The notes under the pieces were generated by a model. It searched no databases, had not been told where the DNA came from, and saw only the letters and a program-made list of their open reading frames with translations. A stretch of 64,000 nt of DNA from Neptuniibacter pectenicola (GTDB lineage Bacteria > Pseudomonadota > Gammaproteobacteria > Pseudomonadales > Balneatricaceae). The stretch is from the NCBI RefSeq assembly GCF_001597735.1, contig NZ_LUTS01000008.1:62001-126000 (forward strand), given 5' to 3'. Positions 48,032 through 55,956 of the stretch are shown piece after piece. How positions within the stretch are numbered: the first letter of the stretch is position 1; each line of letters begins with the position of its first letter. The translations under genes and the position numbers were made by a program.

Positions 48032-49045
48032 TTATTTACGGGCGATTGAGGCCATGTATTTTGCTGTATCCAGCATTCTGTTTGAAAACCCCCACTCATT
48101 GTCGTACCAAGCAAACACCTTTGCTTGGCCATTAGCACTCAGCGTTTGGGTTGCATCAAATATGCAGGATGCCGGTTGGTGATTAAAATCAACAGAGACG
48201 AGAGGCTTATCGTTATAAGTGAGTACGCCTATGTGGGAGCTGACTGAAGCGTTATACATGATGCTGTTGATCTCATCCACACTGGTTGTTCTACCCGGAA
48301 TAAACGTTAGGTCAACTAAGGAGACATTGGCTGTTGGTACGCGTACAGCCATGCCTGCAAGCTTTCCTTCGAGCTCGGGTAATACCAGTCCCACGGCATT
48401 TGCTGCACCTGTTTTGGTGGGAATCATTGATGTTGCGGCGGCTCGTGCGCGGTACAGGTCGCCACTAAAAGCATCCGTTAAGTGCTGGTCATTGGTATAG
48501 GCGTGAATTGTGGTCATAAACCCGGATTCAATACCCAGCGTGTTATTAAGCACTTGAGCCATCGGGGCAAGGCAGTTAGTTGTGCAGGAAGCGTTGGACA
48601 CAATAAGGTCGCTCTCGCGTAATGTGTGGTGGTTCACACCGAAAACCACCGTCGCGTCAGCATCTTTTGTGGGAGCAGAAACCAATACTTGCTTTGCGCC
48701 GCGCTTAATATGCGCCATTGCTGCATCTTTGCTGGTAAATAATCCAGTGCATTCAAACACGATGTCGATCTCTAACTGATCCCAGGGGAGGGCGCTGATC
48801 ATTTTTTCCTGCAGGATCTCTATGCGATCACCATTGATTTCAAGGTGATCGTCGGCGGCCGTTACGCTATGCATAAACCGGCCGTGTACGCTGTCGTATT
48901 CCGTTAAATGGGCATTTACCTTTGGATCGCATAGGTCATTGATGGCAACCACCTTGATATCGTCTTGCTGGTTGGATTCATAGATTGCACGAAGGATATT
49001 TCTTCCAATGCGACCATAACCGTTAATAGCTACACGTATGCTCAT
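48032..49045 (-). CDS. gap: Type I glyceraldehyde-3-phosphate dehydrogenase
   Basis: The 337-aa product has the NAD-binding start [20 protein letters not shown], the active-site [12 protein letters not shown] with the catalytic cysteine, [12 protein letters not shown], and the C-terminal [14 protein letters not shown]. It catalyses oxidation and phosphorylation of glyceraldehyde 3-phosphate in glycolysis and gluconeogenesis. An erythrose-4-phosphate role (Epd) is less likely. It is divergent from the KfrA-like gene. Confidence 0.93.
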   Translation of the reverse strand: MSIRVAINGYGRIGRNILRAIYESNQQDDIKVVAINDLCDPKVNAHLTEYDSVHGRFMHSVTAADDHLEINGDRIEILQEKMISALPWDQLEIDIVFECTGLFTSKDAAMAHIKRGAKQVLVSAPTKDADATVVFGVNHHTLRESDLIVSNASCTTNCLAPMAQVLNNTLGIESGFMTTIHAYTNDQHLTDAFSGDLYRARAAATSMIPTKTGAANAVGLVLPELEGKLAGMAVRVPTANVSLVDLTFIPGRTTSVDEINSIMYNASVSSHIGVLTYNDKPLVSVDFNHQPASCIFDATQTLSANGQAKVFAWYDNEWGFSNRMLDTAKYMASIARK

Positions 49046-49183
49046 AAGGTAACTCCTTGTGTTGTCTCTCTTTTTTCAGAATAGTCCAGAACAGGGGAGG
49101 CTGCGAAAAGATATTCATTAAAGATGGAATGATTAAGATATTTAGCTACAATATGTATTATTTGATACATATTGGATATTAAA

Positions 49184-49885
49184 ATGACAAAAAAGAGCTC
49201 TACGCAAGAACTTGCCAAGGAGACTGCCGATGCCCTTTTGCAAGAAGGTGTTCGCCCAACCCAGCAAAACGTAAGAGCGAGAATGGGGTGTGGCTCCATC
49301 ACAACCATCAATAAAGCATTAAATGTGTGGTGGCAGGAGCTTGGTGAGCGCCTGAAGGTTAGTACGAGCCACCCTATGCTGCCTGACCCTGTCGCAGAAA
49401 GCGCAAGCAAGCTATGGCTCCAGGCGCTCGCTTATGCGGAGAAGGAGCTTGAGCAGAGGCGGTTAAGCCTTGAAAGTGAGTACAGGGAAAAGATCAAACT
49501 AATATCTAGCGCCTCAGAAAGTGATCATCACGAGATGAAAGAGCTGCGCGCACAATGTCTTCGCTTACTTAAAGAAAATGAAAAATGCGCCGAACAGAAA
49601 TTAACGCTGCAAGGGACGTTATTTCAGCAGGAAAATACACTGATGGCACTGCAAGCAAAAAACGAATCCCTAGAGCGCGAACTCAAGCAGATGAAAATTA
49701 TGAGCAAGGGAGCGCAAGATATTGATGAATATATTGAAATTCAAGTCACAAACCGGACGCTCAAGGAAGAAAACAAGCGCTTAACTAAGCAGCTCGAGAT
49801 GCTCATTAATGAGAAATCATCCCTTCAAATGGAGAATATGCAGTTAAATGCAGAGGTTAGCGCGCTGAAGCGGGGGATAAGCTAG
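49184..49885 (+). CDS. KfrA-like DNA-binding coiled-coil protein
   Basis: The start is ATG 49184 (MTKKSSTQELAKETADALLQ). Residues 1-60 (EGVRPTQQNVRARMGCGSIT) match the KfrA N-terminal helix-turn-helix found on plasmids and near chromosomal segregation genes. The remaining 170 residues form an extended coiled coil. KfrA proteins bind DNA and can self-regulate or aid nucleoid organisation. Confidence 0.85.
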   Translation: MTKKSSTQELAKETADALLQEGVRPTQQNVRARMGCGSITTINKALNVWWQELGERLKVSTSHPMLPDPVAESASKLWLQALAYAEKELEQRRLSLESEYREKIKLISSASESDHHEMKELRAQCLRLLKENEKCAEQKLTLQGTLFQQENTLMALQAKNESLERELKQMKIMSKGAQDIDEYIEIQVTNRTLKEENKRLTKQLEMLINEKSSLQMENMQLNAEVSALKRGIS

Positions 49886-49975
49886 TGCTAAACCGAGAGG
49901 AATGTTAATCTGTACGCCTGTATTTGCTCTATATAGCGTAACACCGAGTCTAGCTTTCTTAGGTATCTCATTAAT

Positions 49976-50425
49976 ATGGATATAGTTTTAAATCTTGAAG
50001 CAGAAGATGTAGTGATATTAGATGCACTGCATAAATGTAGTCCTGAAGACGCTGTGTGCTGCCAAGATGTAGCTACTTTTGAGCGCTCCAAAAAACTTCT
50101 CATCCAAGAAAAGCTCAAGAATGTTACTATTCAGCTGCTTGATGAGGGCGGTTATGCCATTAGACAGGTAACAAGCAAGCCTAAAAACAAAGCGCTGAAC
50201 GCCGGTTTGCTCAATAGTCGGCAGATTACCGTTATTAAAGCGCTCGAAAAAGTACTCAAACATTGTAAAAATGAGGGTATACAGCTTATCGGCTACAGTG
50301 ATGAGTTGGTCGCCTTGCCTTCAAGTGTGCCCGCAGAAGAGATATCAAGCGCTGGCGCGCTCGACATTAATTGTCATGATGTTTATAAGGGTGCCGATGC
50401 AATCCTGCCTGACGAAAGCACATAA
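49976..50425 (+). CDS. Hypothetical protein (149 aa)
   Basis: The product MDIVLNLEAEDVVILDALHK is soluble, with an acidic N terminus, a basic middle (AIRQVTSKPKNKALNAGLLN) and a helical segment (ITVIKALEKVLKHCKNEGIQ). No family is recognised. It lies about 100 bp before the response regulator. Confidence 0.5.
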   Translation: MDIVLNLEAEDVVILDALHKCSPEDAVCCQDVATFERSKKLLIQEKLKNVTIQLLDEGGYAIRQVTSKPKNKALNAGLLNSRQITVIKALEKVLKHCKNEGIQLIGYSDELVALPSSVPAEEISSAGALDINCHDVYKGADAILPDEST

Positions 50426-50528
50426 TCTTATAAATAAGCACTTAAGATTATCCATCTAATTTGTTGTTTTTAATCGATAAAAAGATTAAAGCTAATAAAA
50501 TACAATAAAACAAATTACAGGAACATAA

Positions 50529-51200
50529 ATGACAGATCCAATTAAAATCCTCCTTGTTGATGACCACCCTTTGGTCAGGGCTGGATTTCAACGCTTGCTT
50601 ATATCTGATGACAGTATTGAGATAGTTGGCGAAGCGGATAATGGGCAATCTGCATGCGACATGTACGCAACTCATAATCCAGACGTTGTCATCATGGATC
50701 TCAATATGCCCAATGATTCATCAACTGATGATATCAGTAATAACCTAAATGGCGGGCTTGAGGCGATTCGTAGAATCATCTCCCATGATGCAAAAGCAAA
50801 AGTTCTGGTATTAACCGCCATGGAGATCGACCCATTTCCTGCTCATGTTGTAAATGCGGGCGCCAAGGGCTTTCTGACTAAGCGCTGTGCGCCAGACGAG
50901 CTGTTAGCTGCCGTAAAAGCCATCCATGACGGTGAAGAGTACATTACCGAAGAGATACGCTTAAGAATTAACGGTGGAGGCTGCACAGAAAGTGCATCAA
51001 TTGGGAGCTTAACCAAGCGAGAGCTTCAGATATTTGCGTTATTGGCAGAGGGAAGAACGGTCTCACAAGTGGCGAAAGTCATGTTTCTTAGCCCTAAAAC
51101 CATACATGCACACCGTACTAATATTTTTAGAAAGCTATCCATCAGCAATAATTCAGAGCTCGTTCACCTCGCAATTCGCCACAATATCGTCCAAGCTTAA
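50529..51200 (+). CDS. NarL/FixJ-type response regulator
   Basis: The 223-aa product has a receiver domain with the acidic pocket LLVDDHPLVRAGF, the phosphoacceptor aspartate in PDVVIMDLNMPN, and a C-terminal LuxR-type HTH (LTKRELQIFALLAEGRTVSQ; FLSPKTIHAHRTNIFRKLSI). No sensor kinase is adjacent. The regulon is unknown. Confidence 0.93.
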   Translation: MTDPIKILLVDDHPLVRAGFQRLLISDDSIEIVGEADNGQSACDMYATHNPDVVIMDLNMPNDSSTDDISNNLNGGLEAIRRIISHDAKAKVLVLTAMEIDPFPAHVVNAGAKGFLTKRCAPDELLAAVKAIHDGEEYITEEIRLRINGGGCTESASIGSLTKRELQIFALLAEGRTVSQVAKVMFLSPKTIHAHRTNIFRKLSISNNSELVHLAIRHNIVQA

Positions 51201-51217
51201 TACAATCAACGCATAAG

Positions 51218-51508
51218 GTGGGCACTATGGGCGTTCTCGATTTTACTGAGCTACATATGGAAACAGAGTTTCTGTGGAATGAAATCTCCATAGGCGATAG
51301 CGTCATGCTTGATGCGGATCTATACGAATCCAACACCTTTAAGCTTCATAAGTACCAGGCCTATGAGGTTGTCGCCAAGCTCCATTGCATGGCACCAGAG
51401 CCATCAAGACTTATTGTCGAATCAGACGTAACGGGCGAGTTGATACAGCTTCATCCAGCATTGCTGTGCAGCTATCAATCACCCGATACGCCTGTATCTC
51501 ATGCCTAG
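51218..51508 (+). CDS. Small hypothetical protein (96 aa)
   Basis: The product MGTMGVLDFTELHMETEFLW starts 18 bases after the response regulator's stop, so it may be cotranscribed. A start at the second methionine (MGVLDFTELH) is possible. It is beta-rich and acidic. No family is recognised. It is the last chromosomal gene before dif. Confidence 0.5.
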   Translation: MGTMGVLDFTELHMETEFLWNEISIGDSVMLDADLYESNTFKLHKYQAYEVVAKLHCMAPEPSRLIVESDVTGELIQLHPALLCSYQSPDTPVSHA

Positions 51509-51633
51509 AATTTTAACTCAGGCATCGTAAACATCTCCCGCATTTGCTTTATTTCACGTTATAGACCCCAAGACAAAACCTAATAATAGTAAGCATTAGC
51601 TAATCTGTAGCCCTCCATAAACGCAGAATCACA

Positions 51634-51661
51634 TATTCGCATAATATATATTATGTTAAAT
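51634..51661 (+). other. Chromosomal dif site, complete copy
   Basis: The XerC arm is TATTCGCATAA, the centre TATATA and the XerD arm TTATGTTAAAT. E. coli dif differs mainly in the outer bases of the XerC arm and the centre. It is the recombination site for XerC/XerD resolution of chromosome dimers and marks the replication terminus region. Confidence 0.88.
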
Positions 51662-51807
51662 ACGATATTTTGTCTCATAATGAGCAGATCCCTACTTTTC
51701 ATATTTCGTATAACACGCGTTTATAGAGCTTATTTTGTGCTCTATATCCCGTATTTTTCATGCCGCGCATTTATCGCGCATAATTATGGACACGGAAGCT
51801 ATTTGTT

Positions 51808-52260
51808 ATGAAAAAATTTCAAGAAAAAAAGGCGGCTTGGGAAAAGAAATTAAAGATAACCGACAATTACAGAACTGCATTTGTTAGAGAACGCGACCTA
51901 ATAGACATTCTGGGCTTTTCACGATCCCATGCAAACAAGATAATTAACGGACACCAAAAGCTTAGTGATGCTCATACAGAATTACTAAAGATCAAAATGA
52001 TTGGGGCTATACCCGATTGGCCGACAGGCTGGTATGTTATTGACGGTGAAATATCATGCCCTAACGGTTTCATGGTCAATCACGTACAACTCGAAAACTT
52101 TTCATTCTTTATGATGCTGATGAAGGACATCAACAGAGATATGAAGAACCTAATGGATGAGAACCAAAAACTTAAAGAAAAGATCAAAGAAAGAAGCGAA
52201 GTTAGAGTATATGTTAACAATGAATCAAAACCACAGAGAACCATCAAGCTAGTTAAATAA
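51808..52260 (+). CDS. DUF3653-like inovirus regulator (150 aa)
   Basis: The product has an N-terminal HTH-like segment (FVRERDLIDILGFSRSHANK and IINGHQKLSDAHTELLKIKM) followed by PDWPTGWYVIDGEISCPNGF, the characteristic GW-x-IDG-I-x-PNG pattern of DUF3653 phage proteins. A coiled coil (MKNLMDENQKLKEKIKERSE) ends it. DUF3653 proteins occur in filamentous phages and their regulators. DNA binding is inferred. Confidence 0.6.
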   Translation: MKKFQEKKAAWEKKLKITDNYRTAFVRERDLIDILGFSRSHANKIINGHQKLSDAHTELLKIKMIGAIPDWPTGWYVIDGEISCPNGFMVNHVQLENFSFFMMLMKDINRDMKNLMDENQKLKEKIKERSEVRVYVNNESKPQRTIKLVK

Positions 52261-52323
52261 ACATCCAATTGATAAAGTAATTAATTGAAAATTAAGATTA
52301 AAATCAAAAAAGGATTTTTGTTC

Positions 52324-52686
52324 ATGCCCCCTATTCATTATTTTGTACTATCAATAGTCATAACCATATCTGTTGCATCTGGAAACCTGATTTCTAACTA
52401 TGTTTCTGCGAAATATGCAGCTTATGAATTAAGGCAGGAGCTAGCTAAAGCTGAAGAAGAAGCAGCATTAATAGCAGCAATGAGAGCAGAAAATAACGCA
52501 AAAGCCCAAAAAATTAGAACTGAACATGAAGAAAAGGAAAGAACAAATAGTAAAAAAGGAATCTCACTTAAGCGATCGTGCAGTGACTGGAAGCGGATGA
52601 ATGCCCAGAAAGACAGCGAAGTTAGCAGAAAAGAAATGAAACGAAGCTGCGATGCTTATCTACGGTACATAAAAACCGGAAGGTAA
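52324..52686 (+). CDS. Coiled-coil membrane protein of element A (120 aa)
   Basis: ATG 52324 (MPPIHYFVLSIVITISVASG), preceded by AAAAAAGGATTTTTG, is chosen over an upstream TTG. A single membrane segment is followed by an alanine/glutamate-rich helix (LRQELAKAEEEAALIAAMRA) and a C terminus with two cysteines (RSCSDWKRMNAQ; KRSCDAYLRYI). I do not recognise the family. It is coupled to the DUF3653-like gene. Confidence 0.5.
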   Translation: MPPIHYFVLSIVITISVASGNLISNYVSAKYAAYELRQELAKAEEEAALIAAMRAENNAKAQKIRTEHEEKERTNSKKGISLKRSCSDWKRMNAQKDSEVSRKEMKRSCDAYLRYIKTGR

Positions 52687-52700
52687 TATTTAACGGGGAT

Positions 52701-53335
52701 CTGAGTGACACAGCACTTTCCAGCATCCCCATTATCAACCAGAAATATGTGTGTTCTGAGAGACACAGCTCTTACCAGCAACACACCGTACCCATTCCCT
52801 GAGAGACACAGCTCTTACCAGCGTCATGGATAACGTAAGGTCAAATATGTGTGTTCTGAGAGACACAGCTCTTACCAGCAACACACCGTACCCATTCCCT
52901 GAGAGACACAGCTCTTACCAGCGTCATGGATAACGTAAGGTCAAATATGTGTGTTCTGAGAGACACAGCTCTTACCAGCAACACACCGTACCCATTCCCT
53001 GAGAGACACAGCTCTTACCAGCGTCATGGATAACGTAAGGTCAAATATGTGTGTTCTGAGAGACACAGCTCTTACCAGCAACACACCGTACCCATTCCCT
53101 GAGAGACACAGCTCTTACCAGCGTCATGGATAACGTAAGGTCAAATATGTGTGTTCTGAGAGACACAGCTCTTACCAGCAACACACCGTACCCATTCCCT
53201 GAGAGACACAGCTCTTACCAGCGTCATGGATAACGTAAGGTCAAATATGTGTGTTCTGAGAGACACAGCTCTTACCAGCAACACACCGTACCCATTCCCT
53301 GAGAGACACAGCTCTTACCAGCGTCATGGATAAAA
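52701..53335 (+). repeat. Tandem array: six 100-bp units, each with two 24-bp repeats
   Basis: A 24-bp element beginning CTGAGAGACACAG and ending CTCTTACCAGC occurs 12 times without change at 52756, 52799 and every 100 bp after, to 53256 and 53299. A diverged copy lies at 52701. Spacers alternate, 19 bp (AACACACCGTACCCATTCC) and 33 bp, and are identical between units. Each 24-mer folds as CTG-AGAG...CTCT-TAC-CAG. No gene overlaps the array. Confidence 0.9.
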
Positions 53336-53400
53336 AATAAATAAAAAGAAAAAGAAGTTTCTACAAATAGAGACACGTAATTCGGATTATGTAGTTTCTT

Positions 53401-53424
53401 CCCCCCGTATTACTATGCGGGGGG
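53401..53424 (+). other. Strong GC-stem hairpin of element A
   Basis: CCCCCCGTAT and ATGCGGGGGG pair over 10 positions with one T-G wobble, leaving a 4-nt loop TACT. The loop side carries GTATTAC. Such a stem is a candidate rolling-circle origin, packaging signal or double-stranded origin nick site. On either strand it lacks a clear T-tract, so it is not a typical terminator. Confidence 0.5.
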
Positions 53425-53444
53425 AGTAATTCCGAGCCACACCC

Positions 53445-53465
53445 ACAAAAAAAGGAGCACAAGCC
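53445..53465 (-). terminator. Terminator of the leftward element A transcript
   Basis: On the minus strand, GGGGC-TTGT-GCTCC is followed by TTTTTTT. It closely resembles the terminator after the coat gene in the adjacent phage (57424-57446). It lies about 100 bp beyond the 55-aa gene. Confidence 0.65.
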
Positions 53466-53566
53466 CCCTTCTTAGCGTTAATCACATCTATAAAGATCAG
53501 CTCTATTGCGGTTTTTCAATATGATAATCGTTCCTCATATCACATAGAAAACGGCCCGCTCCAACT

Positions 53567-53734
53567 TCAGAAAAAACTCAATAAAAATTGATACAGTCTT
53601 GAGCAAAATAAATTATATCGCTTAACAGATTTAAAGTGCTTTCGTAAATCGGGATCATCAATAGATTTAAAATGATCCATTAAATAAATATCTGTATGAG
53701 CCTCTACTCGAAGCTGAAGCCAACGTTTAATCAT
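53567..53734 (-). CDS. Hypothetical protein (55 aa) coupled to a RHH gene
   Basis: ATG 53734 overlaps the end of the RHH gene (ATGATTAA). The product MIKRWLQLRVEAHTDIYLMD is basic and helical and ends FCSRLYQFLLSFF. A RHH protein followed by a small basic protein with an overlap recalls a toxin-antitoxin pair. No toxin family is recognised, so this is only a suggestion. Confidence 0.45.
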   Translation of the reverse strand: MIKRWLQLRVEAHTDIYLMDHFKSIDDPDLRKHFKSVKRYNLFCSRLYQFLLSFF

Positions 53735-53990
53735 TAAAAATATCCTCTTGACCTAAAAGCTCTTGTACTTCGCGATATGGCCTCTCAATTGCCTTAACTA
53801 AATGCCTATAACGTTCCAATTCAAGTAAGAGATCATCAATACGCTCACGTTTTGAAGAACATTCATTTGAAAGCCTCTCAAAACGCTCAACCGCAAAAAG
53901 AAAGGCTTTAGAACCTGTTTTCTGACGAGTAAGGAGTTTGATGTGATCAACAAAATCAGAATCAACACTAATTTGGATAGTTGTTTTCAT
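53727..53990 (-). CDS. Ribbon-helix-helix protein (87 aa)
   Basis: The start is ATG 53990 (MKTTIQISVDSDFVDHIKLL), not the longer frame. Residues 1-45 give the beta strand and two helices of a RHH domain, and the rest is a coiled coil (RERIDDLLLELERYRHLVKA). TCATATGA palindromes at the promoter (53987, 54030, 54062) look like its operators. Related small RHH proteins occur in plasmids and inoviruses. Confidence 0.7.
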   Translation of the reverse strand: MKTTIQISVDSDFVDHIKLLTRQKTGSKAFLFAVERFERLSNECSSKRERIDDLLLELERYRHLVKAIERPYREVQELLGQEDIFND

Positions 53991-54069
53991 ATGAAAGACC
54001 CTTGAAGGCTTAAGTAACTGGAGCAATTATCATATGATAAAAAAGAAGGGCTGTAAAGTAATCATATGA
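53987..54069. promoter_or_regulatory. Three TCATATGA palindromes, probable RHH operators
   Basis: TCATATGA occurs at 53987-53994, 54030-54037 and 54062-54069, spaced 43 and 32 bp, over and just upstream of the RHH gene start. Repeated short palindromes are typical cooperative RHH binding sites. Confidence 0.5.
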
Positions 54070-54114
54070 AAAAATATTCGAGAAAGACAGCAAGGACAAA
54101 ATATAATATGAAAA

Positions 54115-54144
54115 TATTCGCATAATACTCTGTTATGTGTAAAT
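54115..54144 (+). other. Hybrid dif/attP site, left end of the filamentous prophage
   Basis: The XerC arm TATTCGCATAA is identical to the one at 51634, followed by TACTCTG and a degenerate XerD-like TTATGTGTAAAT. A dif-derived half joined to a phage half is what XerC-mediated insertion leaves. Confidence 0.75.
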
Positions 54145-54236
54145 GCACGATCTGTTTAAAGATTTTACAGATCGTGTATTCAGGCTGATTTGCAAGCAAA
54201 TCAGTAACTTAACGGAGTTACATTATGCGCAATTTA
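54145..54236 (+). other. Folded attP region with hairpins and inverted second site
   Basis: Hairpins ACGATCTGT/ACAGATCGT (54147-54176) and CTGATTTGC/GCAAATCAG (about 54182-54202) are followed by ATTATGCGCAAT, which is the reverse complement of a XerC arm. In a single strand this could pair with the left site to build an attP, as known for CTX-phi. The region is 20 bases from the zot stop. Confidence 0.6.
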
Positions 54237-54244
54237 TAAAACAG

Positions 54245-55648
54245 CTAAAATGCATCATTGAGACTACGGGAATCTTCTTTCGTCCTTGCATAGCTGCGTC
54301 CTCCCGAAGAATTTCCCGTAGTCTCAATCGAACCGTAAGGACGAATCATAAAGCTCTCAGAACGCGATTCAATACGCAATGAATCACCATCAAATGAGTG
54401 CTGATAGCCCATCTTTATAATTTGTGATTGTGAAATATCATCAATCTGTATATCACGATCAAAAACATGAATTCGATAGAACAAACGATCAGACATTGTA
54501 ACAATAGCCGCAAGACGAACAGTAAACCCCTGTTTATGATATGAACCAATAAAAGTTGAAAGGCCCGTAATATCAACCGTTTTAGTCGTAGAACCTGTAA
54601 ACACCCCTTCCTGATGCTGATTAATATCATCAACTTCAGGCTTTGCTAAATCGTTAAACTTAGCTTCAAGATCAGACGCAGGATCAGAGATACCAATATC
54701 ATTCCTACTGTCATTATCAACAGTCTGAGGAATAGTTTTGATATCTTCCTGAATGCTAGGTTCACGAAACCCGTTAAGAAAAGGACTGGTCTGGTAGACC
54801 TTAACCCCCATGCCGATAAAAGCAAGGATCGCAACGAGAAACCCGATGGAAAGCATCTGAAACTTAGGGTCGTTGTAAATATAACGAGCTTCTGAAGTAC
54901 CGAGGGCTTTTCCTGTTTTAGTTGATTGATAACAGCTAAAGATTCGGGTGTCTGCTTTGTAGGTTTTCGGACTACCCAAGTAATGGCTCGCAGATTTCCC
55001 GCTTGTTTCTGAATCATGAGTGAATTCCATCCATTTGTTACGCCACCACGGCAAAAGAGCGCCAAGTCCGCGATGTCTATATGCAATTTCTACAACTTCT
55101 CTTATTTCAGGATGCACTTTTGAAATATTAGGAGTCGTACAATAAATATCCCAGTTCATATGCCTATGTTGATCAAACGCAGTCTCAACCGTTTCAGGAC
55201 GATTATAATCACCGTCCCAATACTGAGATTCTGATTTTATAATATCTGCATCACGACGATTACCCTCGCCATCTGTAAGCTTAAGGTCCAAGAACTTAAG
55301 ATCACGATGTCGCTTTTTAGAAAAAATACGCTGAGTTTCATCCATCGCAATCAGTGCCCCAAACGGAACCCAATGAAAAAAGAAACGCATTGCCTGAAAA
55401 CCCGTTTCATCATCTGCATCAACAAAAATGATTTGTGAATCCGGATGCAATGAAACATCCAGCGCTTCTTCTATCCGTTCAATCGAATCTAATCCACGAA
55501 TATTAGTAACGACAGTTCGACCAACAAGCTCTTTTTCACCAGCTTCGTTTTTTACTTCCTTACCGACCAACGCAGGAATTACAGCACGTTGAATAGTACC
55601 AAAAGATTTGTAAGAACCCGGAGGCCCGTGATGAATAACACAAGTCAT
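54245..55648 (-). CDS. zot: Zot-like assembly ATPase (pI)
   Basis: The 467-aa protein has the Walker A HHGPPGSYKSFGT at the N terminus and a Walker B ending ALIAMDETQRIF. A membrane helix follows at about residues 270-292 (MLSIGFLVAILAFIGMGVKV), then a periplasmic C-terminal domain. It is the inner-membrane motor for phage extrusion (pI family, named for the zonula occludens toxin). It overlaps the gene before it by four bases. Confidence 0.92.
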   Translation of the reverse strand: MTCVIHHGPPGSYKSFGTIQRAVIPALVGKEVKNEAGEKELVGRTVVTNIRGLDSIERIEEALDVSLHPDSQIIFVDADDETGFQAMRFFFHWVPFGALIAMDETQRIFSKKRHRDLKFLDLKLTDGEGNRRDADIIKSESQYWDGDYNRPETVETAFDQHRHMNWDIYCTTPNISKVHPEIREVVEIAYRHRGLGALLPWWRNKWMEFTHDSETSGKSASHYLGSPKTYKADTRIFSCYQSTKTGKALGTSEARYIYNDPKFQMLSIGFLVAILAFIGMGVKVYQTSPFLNGFREPSIQEDIKTIPQTVDNDSRNDIGISDPASDLEAKFNDLAKPEVDDINQHQEGVFTGSTTKTVDITGLSTFIGSYHKQGFTVRLAAIVTMSDRLFYRIHVFDRDIQIDDISQSQIIKMGYQHSFDGDSLRIESRSESFMIRPYGSIETTGNSSGGRSYARTKEDSRSLNDAF

Positions 55649-55956
55649 ATCATATTCCAGATAAATCTAGTGATACGAGCATTCAAAACAAGGTTTAGCG
55701 CCTCTGGAATGTTGTATCTAGTTAAAAAGCCAACAAATGAATTATTGAGCTCGCCCCAGAATTGATTTATTAGCGCAGACAAGCCAAGCTGATCAATCAT
55801 TGATGACGCAACACCCCACATGAATGCGAGCGCCGCAACTTTAAACTTAAACCAGAGCGTAATACCCCAGATCATAACTGCAGCTACAATTTCCTGAACA
55901 AACGTGTAGGAACCATTAACAAGCCAGTCATAAATGCCTTGCAGAGCTTCAATCAC
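55645..55956 (-). CDS. DUF2523-like minor coat protein (pVI)
   Basis: The 103-aa product has several hydrophobic helices (FVQEIVAAVMIWGITLWFKF; VAALAFMWGVASSMIDQLGL) and ends RFIWNMI. Size and place between the adsorption protein and Zot match inovirus pVI/DUF2523 proteins of the virion tip. It is coupled to both neighbours by overlaps. Confidence 0.78.
   Translation of the reverse strand: MIEALQGIYDWLVNGSYTFVQEIVAAVMIWGITLWFKFKVAALAFMWGVASSMIDQLGLSALINQFWGELNNSFVGFLTRYNIPEALNLVLNARITRFIWNMI

Larger units (their letters stand above)
51645..54125. mobile_element. Small Xer-integrated element A (about 2.5 kb)
   Basis: The segment lies between the complete dif at 51634-51661 and the XerC arm at 54115-54125, which together with 60540-60556 rebuilds an identical dif. 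It encodes a HTH/DUF3653-like protein, a coiled-coil membrane protein, a RHH protein and a 55-aa protein, and carries a 100-bp tandem array and a strong hairpin. No Rep, coat or recombinase genes are present. A satellite or remnant of a filamentous phage is the best fit. Confidence 0.6.

Noticed and set aside
48219..48500. Rightward 93-aa gene
   Set aside because: It lies inside the gap coding sequence on the opposite strand, with coding bias explained by gap.
52701..53335. CRISPR array
   Set aside because: The 24-bp repeats have only two alternating spacer sequences, identical in every unit, with lengths of 19 and 33 bp. No cas genes are nearby. It is a 100-bp tandem duplication.
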